NCBI GenBank assembly: GCA_964642725.1
Contig: CAZXQG010000016.1
Span: forward strand, 1 to 64,000
DNA: 64,000 bases
Source of the DNA: JAGVPT01 sp964642725
GTDB lineage: Bacteria; Bacteroidota; Ignavibacteria; UBA10030; UBA8401
Reading direction: 5' to 3'
In this document: piece by piece, positions 1-7,601 of the stretch
Layout: every line of letters starts with the position of its first letter
Position numbering within the stretch: the stretch's first letter is position 1
The notes under the pieces: model-generated
Databases searched by the model: none
What the model saw: the letters and a program-made list of their open reading frames with translations, nothing else
Told to the model about the DNA's origin: nothing
Translations under genes and position numbers: made by a program

Positions 1-31
1 ACAAAGAACAGGAAGTGGGGGAGTGATTACG

Positions 32-118
32 CTGATGGCGCAGATTTTGCGCAGATTGCAGATTACGGAGATATGGTGCACAACTATGTCCGATTCTGCG
101 CAAAATCTGCGCCATCAG
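32..118. repeat. 24-bp perfect inverted repeat in the fbp leader
   Basis: Bases 32-55 and 95-118 are exact reverse complements, separated by 39 bases, so the RNA can form a long hairpin that ends 20 bases before the fbp start at 139. Each arm contains GCGCAGATTTTGCGCAGA, itself a near tandem of GCGCAGATT, and the left arm runs on into another GCAGATT unit. This resembles short dispersed GCAGATT-type repeats seen in many bacterial intergenic regions (inference from memory). No T-run follows the right arm, so it is not a typical intrinsic terminator. Confidence 0.8.
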
Positions 119-138
119 AGAAATCAATTACAGGGTCT

Positions 139-1146
139 ATGTCTCACAAAGTCATCACAATCGAGCGCCATATTATCGAGGGAGAGCGCCAGCATCCGGG
201 AGCGACGGGAAATTTCTCCGCCGTGCTTCGCGATTTAACGCTGGCATTCAAAGTAATCTGGCGCGAAGTAAGCAAAGCAGGATTGGTCAATATTCTCGGA
301 TTGGCGGGGAAGGAGAATATCCACGGCGATATTGTGAAGAAGCTGGACGTTTTCGCCGACGAGGCGATCTACAAAGCGATGGACCATGGCGGACACCTGT
401 GCGTGATGGCCTCTGAAGAGAATGAAGAAGTGCTTCATATTCCGGACGATTATCCGAAAGGGAAGTATGTTCTCTTGTTTGACCCGCTCGACGGCTCATC
501 GAACATTGACGCCAACATCACCATCGGCACCATCTTCTCGATCTACCGTCGTGTTTCGAATTCGGGAAAGGGAACGCTTGCCGATTGCACCCAGCCCGGC
601 TATAAGCAAATCGCAGCGGGATATGTAGTGTATGGTTCAAGCACAATGCTCATTTATACAACCGGCGACGGTGTGCACGGTTTCACGCTCGACCCGAGCA
701 TCGGTGAATTTCTTTTATCGCATGAGAATATCCGGGTTCCAAAACGCGGCAAGATTTACAGCGTGAATGAAGGAAATTATCATTACTGGAGTGACGGCGT
801 GAAAAAATACATCAAATATTTGCAGGAAGAGGACAAAGAAACGGGCCGGCCGTATTCCGGCAGATATATCGGGTCGATGGTAGCGGATATCCACCGCACA
901 CTGTTGTATGGCGGGATATTTTTGTATCCCGGCGATACTCGCCATCCCAATGGGAAACTCCGGTTAATGTACGAAGCCAACCCGATGGCGTTTATTATGG
1001 AGCAGGCAGGAGGAGCGGCGGCTGACGGCAGCCGGCGAATCCTCGACATTGCTCCTGCAGCGCTTCACCAAAAGACGCCTCTGTTCATCGGAAGCGAAGA
1101 GGACGTGGCACAATGCAACGAATTTCTCAACGGACGGTCGCTCTGA
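139..1146 (+). CDS. fbp: Fructose-1,6-bisphosphatase class I
   Basis: The 335-residue product matches the usual length of class I FBPase, the cytosolic gluconeogenic enzyme that hydrolyses fructose 1,6-bisphosphate to fructose 6-phosphate. The family metal and substrate motif DPLDGSSNID starts at residue 115, an acidic patch ASEENEE lies before it, and MYEANPMAF near the C terminus is also characteristic. An upstream in-frame start at 73 would add 22 residues with no family resemblance and would overlap the inverted-repeat arm, so ATG 139 is preferred although its Shine-Dalgarno (CAGGG) is weak. The stop TGA overlaps the ATG of the next gene (TGATG), which suggests translational coupling. Confidence 0.95.
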   Translation: MSHKVITIERHIIEGERQHPGATGNFSAVLRDLTLAFKVIWREVSKAGLVNILGLAGKENIHGDIVKKLDVFADEAIYKAMDHGGHLCVMASEENEEVLHIPDDYPKGKYVLLFDPLDGSSNIDANITIGTIFSIYRRVSNSGKGTLADCTQPGYKQIAAGYVVYGSSTMLIYTTGDGVHGFTLDPSIGEFLLSHENIRVPKRGKIYSVNEGNYHYWSDGVKKYIKYLQEEDKETGRPYSGRYIGSMVADIHRTLLYGGIFLYPGDTRHPNGKLRLMYEANPMAFIMEQAGGAAADGSRRILDIAPAALHQKTPLFIGSEEDVAQCNEFLNGRSL

Positions 1147-1739
1147 TGCCTTTTGATTCTGCAGATATCATGAGCCAGGCACTCGCCGGGACAACGTTCG
1201 TCGTCGTCGACGTGGAAACCACCGGACTTTCTCCGCGCGACGGCGGGATTACAGAAATCGCGATGATAAAAGTCCGCAACGGAATGTTGTGGGAAGAATA
1301 CACAACGCTCGTCAACCCGCTCACGCCGATCCCTTACGAGGTCATCGCATTGACAGGCATCGATGACGAGATGGTTGCAGATTCGCCGACGGCGGAAGAA
1401 GTGGCGCCGGCAATTGCCGAATTCCTCGGCAGCGGTGTCTTCACAGCGCATAATGCACCGTTCGATTTAGGATTCGTCAACAGCACGCTGGCGAAGGGGA
1501 AGATCGAAAGGATTCAGAATCCTGTTCTGTGCACATGCAAACTTGCCCGCAGGCTGCTTCCGAACCTGTACAGCAAATCACTCGGTCCTGTGACGAAAGA
1601 GCTGGGGATTCGAAATTCGCACCGTCACCGGGCCGCCGGCGACGCTTTTGCAACGGCTCAGGTGTTGATCCATTTTTTGCGCAGACTGGAAGAAGAATTT
1701 GATGTCGCTGATGTGAAGGGTCTGATGAGGTTTCAGTAA
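1146..1739 (+). CDS. DEDDh 3'-5' exonuclease, DnaQ/PolC epsilon-like
   Basis: This 197-residue protein is a stand-alone exonuclease domain of the DnaQ (epsilon) superfamily. ExoI is seen as VVVDVETTGL with the D and E ligands, ExoII as HNAPFDLGFV, and ExoIIIe as HRHRAAGDA with the catalytic His and Asp. Such proteins remove nucleotides 3'-5' in proofreading or repair; the exact partner cannot be told from sequence. The start ATG 1146 shares its first base with the fbp stop. An alternative ATG at 1113 would overlap fbp by 34 bases. The gene ends just before a bidirectional terminator shared with the convergent lipoprotein gene. Confidence 0.9.
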   Translation: MPFDSADIMSQALAGTTFVVVDVETTGLSPRDGGITEIAMIKVRNGMLWEEYTTLVNPLTPIPYEVIALTGIDDEMVADSPTAEEVAPAIAEFLGSGVFTAHNAPFDLGFVNSTLAKGKIERIQNPVLCTCKLARRLLPNLYSKSLGPVTKELGIRNSHRHRAAGDAFATAQVLIHFLRRLEEEFDVADVKGLMRFQ

Positions 1740-1765
1740 TCGGCTCATTCAGGATGGAAACAAAA

Positions 1766-1795
1766 AAGCCGGCATCGATTGTTCGACGCCGGCTT
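1766..1795. terminator. Bidirectional intrinsic terminator between convergent genes
   Basis: The arms AAGCCGGC (1766-1773) and GCCGGCTT (1788-1795) pair perfectly, and the inner TCGA/TCGA extends the stem past one mismatch to a TTGT loop. The plus side continues CTTTCGTTTT and the minus side reads into six T residues (complement of 1762-1767), so it can end both the exonuclease and the convergent lipoprotein transcript. Confidence 0.85.
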
Positions 1796-1814
1796 CTTTC
1801 GTTTTCAGTGAAAG

Positions 1815-2624
1815 TTATCTTATTTTTGCTTGCGCGCGTTTTAAGTATTCGCTGTTCGGATAAAGTTCTACGAATTTTTTGTATTCTACCTGCGCCTGCT
1901 GATGATTTCCCATCCGGTCATAAGCCTGAGCGATCATAAACTGGGAATCGTCTTTCTTCTCTGAGATCTTAAACTTCAGGACTTCCTGGAAGTGCTGGAT
2001 AGCGGTTTTGTATTCATGCATCCCGTAGCAGCATAACCCGATCCAATAATGACAATTGTCGGCGTAATCGGATTTAACACCGCCGTCCAGCAAAGATTGA
2101 AACTCATCGATTGCTTCCTTGAACTTTCGTTCCTTCGCCAGAGAAACCGCTCCTTCATATTGCTCGATATCTTGACTCGTCGATGTGCCGGCGGGAGCTT
2201 TTCTCATTGACATCGCCTTCATTCCCGACGGCTTTGATGCTCTTTCCTGCGCTGTAATCTGAGCCGCTTCAAAGTCAGAAACCTTCGCCATCAATTCTTT
2301 ATTCTTTTGTTCGGAGGCATCGAGTTTTTGCTGAAGCTGGATGTTCTCAGTCTTTATTTCCTCTATTTGCTGTTGGAGCATTTCTTCCTTCGTGGGGGGC
2401 GCCTGCACTACGGCTGTCGTTTCGGGAGGGGCCACGAATGCTGTGGTATCGTGTGCAATCATCGTTGTGTCCGAATGGACTGCAGTCGTGTCGGTCTTGT
2501 TTGCTTCCGTTGTTGTTTCCGAAGAACCGCCGCATCCGATAAGGCTCGCAAATGCTATGAGTGCCACAAAACCAACCGCTTGACGAGCTTTTACTCTCGC
2601 CATGTTGGACATCCAGGAAACCAT
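1815..2624 (-). CDS. TPR lipoprotein with coiled coil, YbgF/CpoB-like
   Basis: The 269-residue product begins with a lipoprotein signal ending in a lipobox-like LIGC, followed by a Thr-rich linker, a coiled coil of roughly 45 residues (TKEEMLQQQIEEIKTEN...) and about 120 C-terminal residues of tetratricopeptide repeats ending ELYPNSEYLKRAQAKIR. This order (signal, coiled coil, TPR) is that of YbgF/CpoB, the periplasmic partner of the Tol-Pal system, but no tol genes are adjacent, so the link is only architectural. GGAGG lies four bases before ATG 2624; internal ATGs at 2612 and 2603 are possible alternatives. It is convergent with the exonuclease gene. Confidence 0.8.
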   Translation of the reverse strand: MVSWMSNMARVKARQAVGFVALIAFASLIGCGGSSETTTEANKTDTTAVHSDTTMIAHDTTAFVAPPETTAVVQAPPTKEEMLQQQIEEIKTENIQLQQKLDASEQKNKELMAKVSDFEAAQITAQERASKPSGMKAMSMRKAPAGTSTSQDIEQYEGAVSLAKERKFKEAIDEFQSLLDGGVKSDYADNCHYWIGLCCYGMHEYKTAIQHFQEVLKFKISEKKDDSQFMIAQAYDRMGNHQQAQVEYKKFVELYPNSEYLKRAQAKIR

Positions 2625-3311
2625 AGATCCTCCGAACGATTATTCAACATTTGGTGTGTCATTGAGTAGGTTTGCAACCTGTTGGATGTTAATGTATTAA
2701 AGGCTCGTTTGAAAGTCAAGTATGCGGTGAGAAATAGTTTACCCATATCATGGCAAGACCTATGATGATGAACCGCCTTCTAAACTTCCGCGGGAATGAC
2801 AATTGAAGCCGTCTGGCCCACGGTATTGCCTCCTCATCCTGCCGAATTGGTTCAGCGTCCACAAGGGTAAAAGATACTGATATTCGTAAGCAAGTCGCGC
2901 AATACGACATTCATCACTTTCAAATTCAGTCATTACCAGACCCAGGTTGTGAGACCTTGCTCAAGTCAAACGGTACCAAGCCAAGCCAGTAGTCGATTGA
3001 CATTCTGAGCAAAAACAACTATTTTCAAAATGTATAATCAATTTCAAACCGGAAATTGCTTTTTGCAGGTCCTGGCCGATGAGGACAACAGTATGTTTGC
3101 TCTTTCCCGCCCCGTTCACTCTTCCATCGGCGCAGTTATGCCGTTGACCAAATCTCTTCTTCCGATGTAGGTTGCTGTTTTTGTAGAATCTCCGGGAGTT
3201 AACGCCGGTTATCCATATTGAGGAGATTCTCGACCGAGACGCATCGGATCGTGCCATTCGACAAAATGTAATTCTAACTCATAATTTTTCATCACTCGAC
3301 GGAGCAGCTTT
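2625..3311. other. 687-base intergenic region, no gene recognised
   Basis: Several open frames of 60-98 codons occur but none has a recognisable motif, good ribosome site or family resemblance. The minus strand at 2773-2800 reads GTCATTCCCGCGGAAG, similar to the repeat at 6877-6910, so part of this stretch may be dispersed repeat. A possible promoter for the downstream trpB sits at its right end. Confidence 0.6.
3258..3285 (+). promoter_or_regulatory. Candidate sigma70-like promoter of trpB
   Basis: TCGACA (3258-3263) and CATAAT (3280-3285) are separated by 16 bases and lie about 27 bases upstream of the ATG at 3312. Both hexamers differ from consensus, and the promoter rules of this lineage are uncertain. 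Confidence 0.3.
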
Positions 3312-4679
3312 ATGAGCGAGCAATATAAATTTTTGCTGGAAGAAAGAAAAATTCCCAAGGCTTGGTATAACATCAATGCCGATTTACCCGTGCCCCCTGC
3401 CCCGGTTTTGCATCCCGGGACGATGCAGCCCGTGACGCCTGACTTTCTCGGCGTTCTCTTTCCGATGAACCTGATCATGCAGGAAGTCAGTACCGAACGT
3501 TGGATTGAAATTCCGGAGCCGGTCCGAGAGGTCTATAAGTTATGGCGTCCTACACCCATGCACCGCGCTGTGCGTTTGGAGAAAGCGCTTGACACTCCGG
3601 CACATATATACTACAAATACGAAGGCGTCAGCCCGGTGGGCTCTCATAAACCGAACACTGCAGTGCCCCAGGCGTTTTTTAATAAAGAGGCAGGTACCAA
3701 AGCTTTAACGACGGAAACCGGCGCCGGTCAATGGGGATCTGCTCTTGCAATGGCTTGCAATTTTTTTGGATTGGACCTCGAAGTATATATGGTGAAGGTC
3801 TCCTATCATCAGAAGCCGTACCGCCGCATGATTATGGAAAATTTCGGCGCAAAGGTCTATGCGAGTCCGACGAACAGAACGCAATTTGGAAGAAAGATTC
3901 TATCCGAACATCCCGATTCACAAGGTTCTCTCGGAATGGCGATTTCCGAAGCAGTGGAAGTAGCTGCGACAAGCGGGGGAGCAAAAAAATACAGCCTCGG
4001 TTCAGTCCTCGGACATGTCCTTATGCACCAAACAGTAATCGGCATTGAAGCGCTCGAACAGATGGAAATGGCAGGGGAATATCCGGATATCGTAATTGGC
4101 TGCGCAGGAGGCGGGTCGAATTTTGCGGGATTTGCATTTCCATTTGTCCATCAAAATCTTACCAATGGAAAGAAGGCCAGGATCATTGCTGTTGAGCCAG
4201 CATCCTGTCCGAGTCTGACGAAGGGGAAATACACGTTTGACTACGGCGACGCTGCGGCCATGGCGCCTATCGTGAAAATGTTTACACTCGGCCATACTTT
4301 TATGCCTCCCGGAATACACGCCGGCGGACTTCGCTACCACGGAATGGCGCCAAGCGTCAGCGCATTGGTCGACCACGGAGATATTGAGGCTCAGGCGGTG
4401 AATCAATTGGAGACCTTTGAGGCAGCAGTGAGGTTTTCACAATCGGAGGGTATTATTCCGGCACCGGAATCAGCTCATGCGATTCGCGTCGCGATCAACG
4501 AAGCCTTGAAATGCAAACAAACCGGCGAGAAAAAAGTGATTGCATTCAATCTCTCCGGCCACGGGCATTTCGATATGACGGCGTACGAGCAGTACCATCA
4601 GGGAAAGCTTTCTGACTTCGAGTATCCGTCCGAAGCGATTGAAGAAGCAATGACCCACCTTCCGAAGGTGCCTGTGTGA
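3312..4679 (+). CDS. trpB: Tryptophan synthase beta chain, TrpB2 type
   Basis: The 455-residue protein has the long N-terminal extension typical of the TrpB2 branch (ordinary TrpB is about 400). It is a PLP enzyme that condenses indole with serine to tryptophan. The PLP lysine is K113 in GVSPVGSHKPNTA; TTETGAGQWGSAL and the phosphate-binding glycine loop CAGGGSNFAGF are also present. GGAG lies before ATG 3312 at suitable spacing. No trpA or other trp gene flanks it, which is common for TrpB2; such orphans may salvage indole rather than work with TrpA (known for the group, not shown here). Confidence 0.93.
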   Translation: MSEQYKFLLEERKIPKAWYNINADLPVPPAPVLHPGTMQPVTPDFLGVLFPMNLIMQEVSTERWIEIPEPVREVYKLWRPTPMHRAVRLEKALDTPAHIYYKYEGVSPVGSHKPNTAVPQAFFNKEAGTKALTTETGAGQWGSALAMACNFFGLDLEVYMVKVSYHQKPYRRMIMENFGAKVYASPTNRTQFGRKILSEHPDSQGSLGMAISEAVEVAATSGGAKKYSLGSVLGHVLMHQTVIGIEALEQMEMAGEYPDIVIGCAGGGSNFAGFAFPFVHQNLTNGKKARIIAVEPASCPSLTKGKYTFDYGDAAAMAPIVKMFTLGHTFMPPGIHAGGLRYHGMAPSVSALVDHGDIEAQAVNQLETFEAAVRFSQSEGIIPAPESAHAIRVAINEALKCKQTGEKKVIAFNLSGHGHFDMTAYEQYHQGKLSDFEYPSEAIEEAMTHLPKVPV

Positions 4680-4724
4680 TTGCGCCGAAGGCGGGCATAT
4701 CATAAGTCGGGATACCAGAACATT

Positions 4725-4757
4725 GTCTCTCGCCAGGCCGCAAAGGCGCGAAGAGAT
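4725..4757. repeat. Dispersed CGCCA(A/G)G...AAGGCGC repeat, copy 1
   Basis: The stretch contains TCTCGCCAGGCCGCAAAGG and continues GCGCGAAGAGA. It closely matches 56710-56743, and a related element lies at 39243-39326. All copies are intergenic. Confidence 0.6.
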
Positions 4758-4839
4758 TGTTTTGGAATCGATATGAGCGTGCAGCAGCTTTCCGAATATT
4801 CAGAAGTCCTGAGTCAGCAGATGAATGTGGTAATTTGAG

Positions 4840-4879
4840 AATGCCGGGTATCGAAAAAATGCCCGGCATTTTTTTTTCA
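4840..4879 (+). terminator. Intrinsic terminator downstream of trpB
   Basis: AATGCCGGG (4840-4848) pairs with CCCGGCATT (4862-4870) across a loop containing TATCGAAAAAATG, followed by an unbroken T-run into 4877. The stop codon of the convergent ATP-grasp gene begins inside the T-run. Confidence 0.85.
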
Positions 4880-5785
4880 AGAAGAACAATAAGTCTTTGT
4901 TTCTTTCGCGATCAGCTCTTGAATCCATCGCACGATATCATCCGGCACTCCATCCTTGTGTTTTGACTGCAATCGCATGTCGCAGACTTCGTTCACATAA
5001 TCAACCACGACGAACGTGTGTTCTTCAGTCAGCGCAACCTCGGAAGAAAAAAAGTCGAGGCTGCACACCTTCTGAATTGTTTTCATCATTTCCCGTAGAA
5101 CCGAGAGGCCATAGCGTTCTTCGTCGTCCGCGCTCACGCGGCGGTAAATATGGGTAATGTCGTCCCACCAGCAGGGGATGATTTCGCCAAAGACATACAA
5201 GACGCGAAACCAAGCTTTGTTGCCGTTCAGAAATTTCGGCTTCACGGTCTCCTGCAAAAGATATTTATCGTTTTTGTGATGCTGCCGTGTTTCAATCACA
5301 TCCTTCAAAGACTCTGCACCTAGGACAACACCAGTACCGCCGCCGGTCGTGTTTGCAGGCTTAATGATAAAAGGCCTGCCGAGCCGTGCAAGTTCGGAAA
5401 GGCTCAACTCAATTTCCTTTCTCTTATTGAACGGCGAAATGATAATAGTGTACGGCACATAGAGCCCATGGGTGATGAACTCGAGGTGCATCGTTGCCTT
5501 GTCTTTTGCACGATTTACTTGGTCACTCAAATTAAAGAAGTGTGTGGACGATTTTGCAATAACCCGGATGAGCGGTTCAAATGAGTCATCGTCGTCCGAA
5601 GCGCGGTCGAGGAGCACATGAAATGCAATGTCGCCGGCTCGCATACGATCAAGGGTCTCAAGAACGTTTGCGGGTTCAATGCGGTACGTTGTCAATCCCT
5701 GCTGTGCACAAGAGGATTCAATTCCGGCGACAAAGTCAACGTCGTAATCCCAATTCCAGGCGACTCCAAGAGAGAATTTTTCCAT
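4877..5785 (-). CDS. ATP-grasp family protein, RimK-like
   Basis: The 302-residue product carries an ATP-grasp fold: an N-terminal domain (MEKFSLGVAWNWDYD...), the central nucleotide-binding segment RPFIIKPANTTGGGTGV with its glycine-rich loop, then a C-terminal catalytic part ending in metal-ligand-type residues (VDYVNEVCDMRL). Enzymes of this fold join a carboxylate to an amine or thiol using ATP; the substrate is not deducible. TTGAGG stands two bases before the start ATG, a tight spacing. It stands alone between trpB and the methyltransferase gene, and the 208 bases upstream show no clear feature. Confidence 0.8.
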   Translation of the reverse strand: MEKFSLGVAWNWDYDVDFVAGIESSCAQQGLTTYRIEPANVLETLDRMRAGDIAFHVLLDRASDDDDSFEPLIRVIAKSSTHFFNLSDQVNRAKDKATMHLEFITHGLYVPYTIIISPFNKRKEIELSLSELARLGRPFIIKPANTTGGGTGVVLGAESLKDVIETRQHHKNDKYLLQETVKPKFLNGNKAWFRVLYVFGEIIPCWWDDITHIYRRVSADDEERYGLSVLREMMKTIQKVCSLDFFSSEVALTEEHTFVVVDYVNEVCDMRLQSKHKDGVPDDIVRWIQELIAKETKTYCSS

Positions 5786-5993
5786 TCCTCAAAATAAATA
5801 AAATTTACAAGGAAGACGCAAGCTTTAGCAGGTTGTTGAAAAACACTCTTATATATGCCGCGAAGTCACGAAGGCTTGAAGTGATTTTAAATGAATCGCT
5901 AATTCAACCATGGATGATATTGGCAGCCATAGCTTTCCATTTTAGTTTCTTAGTGTCATTGTATCTTCACGGCAAACGGCATGGACTTTTTCT

Positions 5994-6827
5994 TCATCCC
6001 GATTGTAATTTAACCGTGCGTTGCCGCTGAACTTCGTACATAATCACCGCGCTTGCGCTGGCCACATTGAGTGAATCCACTCCTTTCGTCATCGGGATCG
6101 CAGCTTCCATGTCGCATGCCGCAAGCACCCGCTCCGAAATACCGTGCCCTTCGCTGCCCAAGACAATGCAGCAATTGCCGGAGAAGTCAACACCGGCGAT
6201 TGGGCGGCTGATTTCTCGCGGGTGGGCAGCAATGATCGTCACATCGAAATCTGAACGAATCCGCATTAATTCTTCTGCAATATTCGAGAGATAAACAACC
6301 GGCAGCGAGAAAATGTTTCCCATCGAATTCCGGACAGCGCGTCGGAGGTACGGGTCGCAAGACGTTTCTCCGATAAGCAACGCATGAACGCCGAACGATG
6401 CGCAATTCCGGGCGATGACGCCGAGGTTTTCCGAGTTCATGATTCCGTCAGCCGCGACAAAAAAATACGGACGAATTTCAGTAGACACAACATCTTGAAT
6501 AGTTATCCGCTCGGGGACTTTTGCAGTTGCCATGATTCCTTTGTGCAGTTGAAAACCAACGATTGCTTCCATCAATTCCTTTTCGGCGATATAGACGCTG
6601 ATGGCCTCAGTTCGTTTCTCAAGCATCGTCCGGTATGAATCAAACCATTCTTGAGTAAGCAGGATGGAAAGAACCTGCAGTGAACTTTCAAGCAGGCGCC
6701 GTACAACTTTATCCCCTTCGGCGACAAAGATTCCTTCCTTCTGATGTTCCAACGGGCGCTTAAGTGTGCGGAACGGTTCAAGGTGAGGATGCTGAATTGA
6801 TGTAACTTGTTGAATAATTAACGCCAT
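5994..6827 (-). CDS. SpoU/TrmH family RNA 2'-O-methyltransferase
   Basis: The 277-residue protein has an N-terminal substrate-binding segment (HQKEGIFVAEGDKVVRRLL) and a C-terminal SPOUT domain with the three family motifs: NSENLGVIARNCASFG (motif 1), VLGSEGHGIS (motif 2) and IPMTKGVDSLNVASASAV (motif 3, the knotted SAM-binding loop). Members methylate ribose 2'-OH groups of rRNA or tRNA with S-adenosylmethionine. Whether this is an RlmB-, TrmH- or TsnR-like enzyme cannot be settled here. It is transcribed toward the ATP-grasp gene, with 208 bases between them. Confidence 0.93.
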   Translation of the reverse strand: MALIIQQVTSIQHPHLEPFRTLKRPLEHQKEGIFVAEGDKVVRRLLESSLQVLSILLTQEWFDSYRTMLEKRTEAISVYIAEKELMEAIVGFQLHKGIMATAKVPERITIQDVVSTEIRPYFFVAADGIMNSENLGVIARNCASFGVHALLIGETSCDPYLRRAVRNSMGNIFSLPVVYLSNIAEELMRIRSDFDVTIIAAHPREISRPIAGVDFSGNCCIVLGSEGHGISERVLAACDMEAAIPMTKGVDSLNVASASAVIMYEVQRQRTVKLQSG

Positions 6828-7377
6828 AGAATTGCAATCAGTTATTCTCTATTCGGTGTAATATCCCGACGCCTGCGTCGTCATTCCGGCGAAGGTTGGA
6901 ATCCAGAATATCGATTTCTCCTCGGGGGGACTTGACAAATACCTCGCTGCTTGCGGCGAGGATGATTTATTCCGCTCATGTACAGAGTTTCTGGAAAGTC
7001 TTTGCGTTCGCCGCAGGGACCATTGTATGTTACGCCAAAATTATTTTTTTTCAAAGCATTTAACACTTGTCGAAAACCGGATCGTTTTTGTGACACGATG
7101 GCTTGGTTATCCTGCAACGTTGAGTGCTGTCTTTGCAATAAAAGCTATTTCGCCTCACCCCCCTAAAACTTGTGTAGAAACAGCACAACAGCATCCGGGA
7201 AAAATGGTCATGATAACCCATATTTCCAATGCCGTTTGCGTTTATGTCGGTAATCGTAGAATAGGATTTACATCTACGCATATAAGCTAAGTATTTTCAT
7301 CCACAAACGGTATAAAGCATTACACGAGGCGTCCTTGCCTTCCCCTGCAAAGTTTTGTATATTTCACGTCGAAAATT
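6828..7377. other. 550-base intergenic region with a dispersed repeat and small palindrome
   Basis: It separates the divergent methyltransferase and tRNA genes. 6877-6910 reads CGTCATTCCGGCGAAGG and continues TTGGAATCCAGAATA, a form of the widespread GTCATTCC-type intergenic repeat. CCTCGC and GCGGCGAGG near 6940-6961 form a short hairpin. Open frames here lack coding character. A promoter for the tRNA lies at its right edge. Confidence 0.6.
7335..7363 (+). promoter_or_regulatory. Candidate promoter of the tRNA-Arg gene
   Basis: TTGCCT (7335-7340), a 17-base spacer and TATATT (7358-7363) precede the mature tRNA 5' end by 14 bases, the expected geometry for a housekeeping sigma promoter. Confidence 0.5.
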
Positions 7378-7451
7378 GCACCCATAGCTCAACTGGATAG
7401 AGCATCAGACTTCGAATCTGAGGGTTGGGGGTTCGACTCCCTCTGGGTGCA
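7378..7451 (+). tRNA. trnR: tRNA-Arg (anticodon TCG)
   Basis: A 74-base cloverleaf can be drawn fully: acceptor GCACCCA/TGGGTGC, D stem GCTC/GAGC, anticodon stem TCAGA/TCTGA with loop CTTCGAA (anticodon TCG, reading CGA), a five-base variable loop and T stem GGGGG/CCCTC with loop TTCGACT. The discriminator base is A and the CCA end is not encoded. Confidence 0.97.
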
Positions 7452-7601
7452 CGACAACGCCGACTATCAATTCTGCAAAAATTGTTTTCTTCCTCGTTGT
7501 CGGCCACTCGTTTATCACAGCGGCAGGATGATGAGATGTGGCGACGCAGTGTCATGAGATGGTAGAAGGCTGCCGTAAGAATGGATTAAAATTCGAAATC
7601 T

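Noticed and set aside
2961..3257. Minus-strand frame of 98 codons in the region before trpB
   Set aside because: No ribosome site or family; could be old pseudogene DNA but nothing is identifiable.
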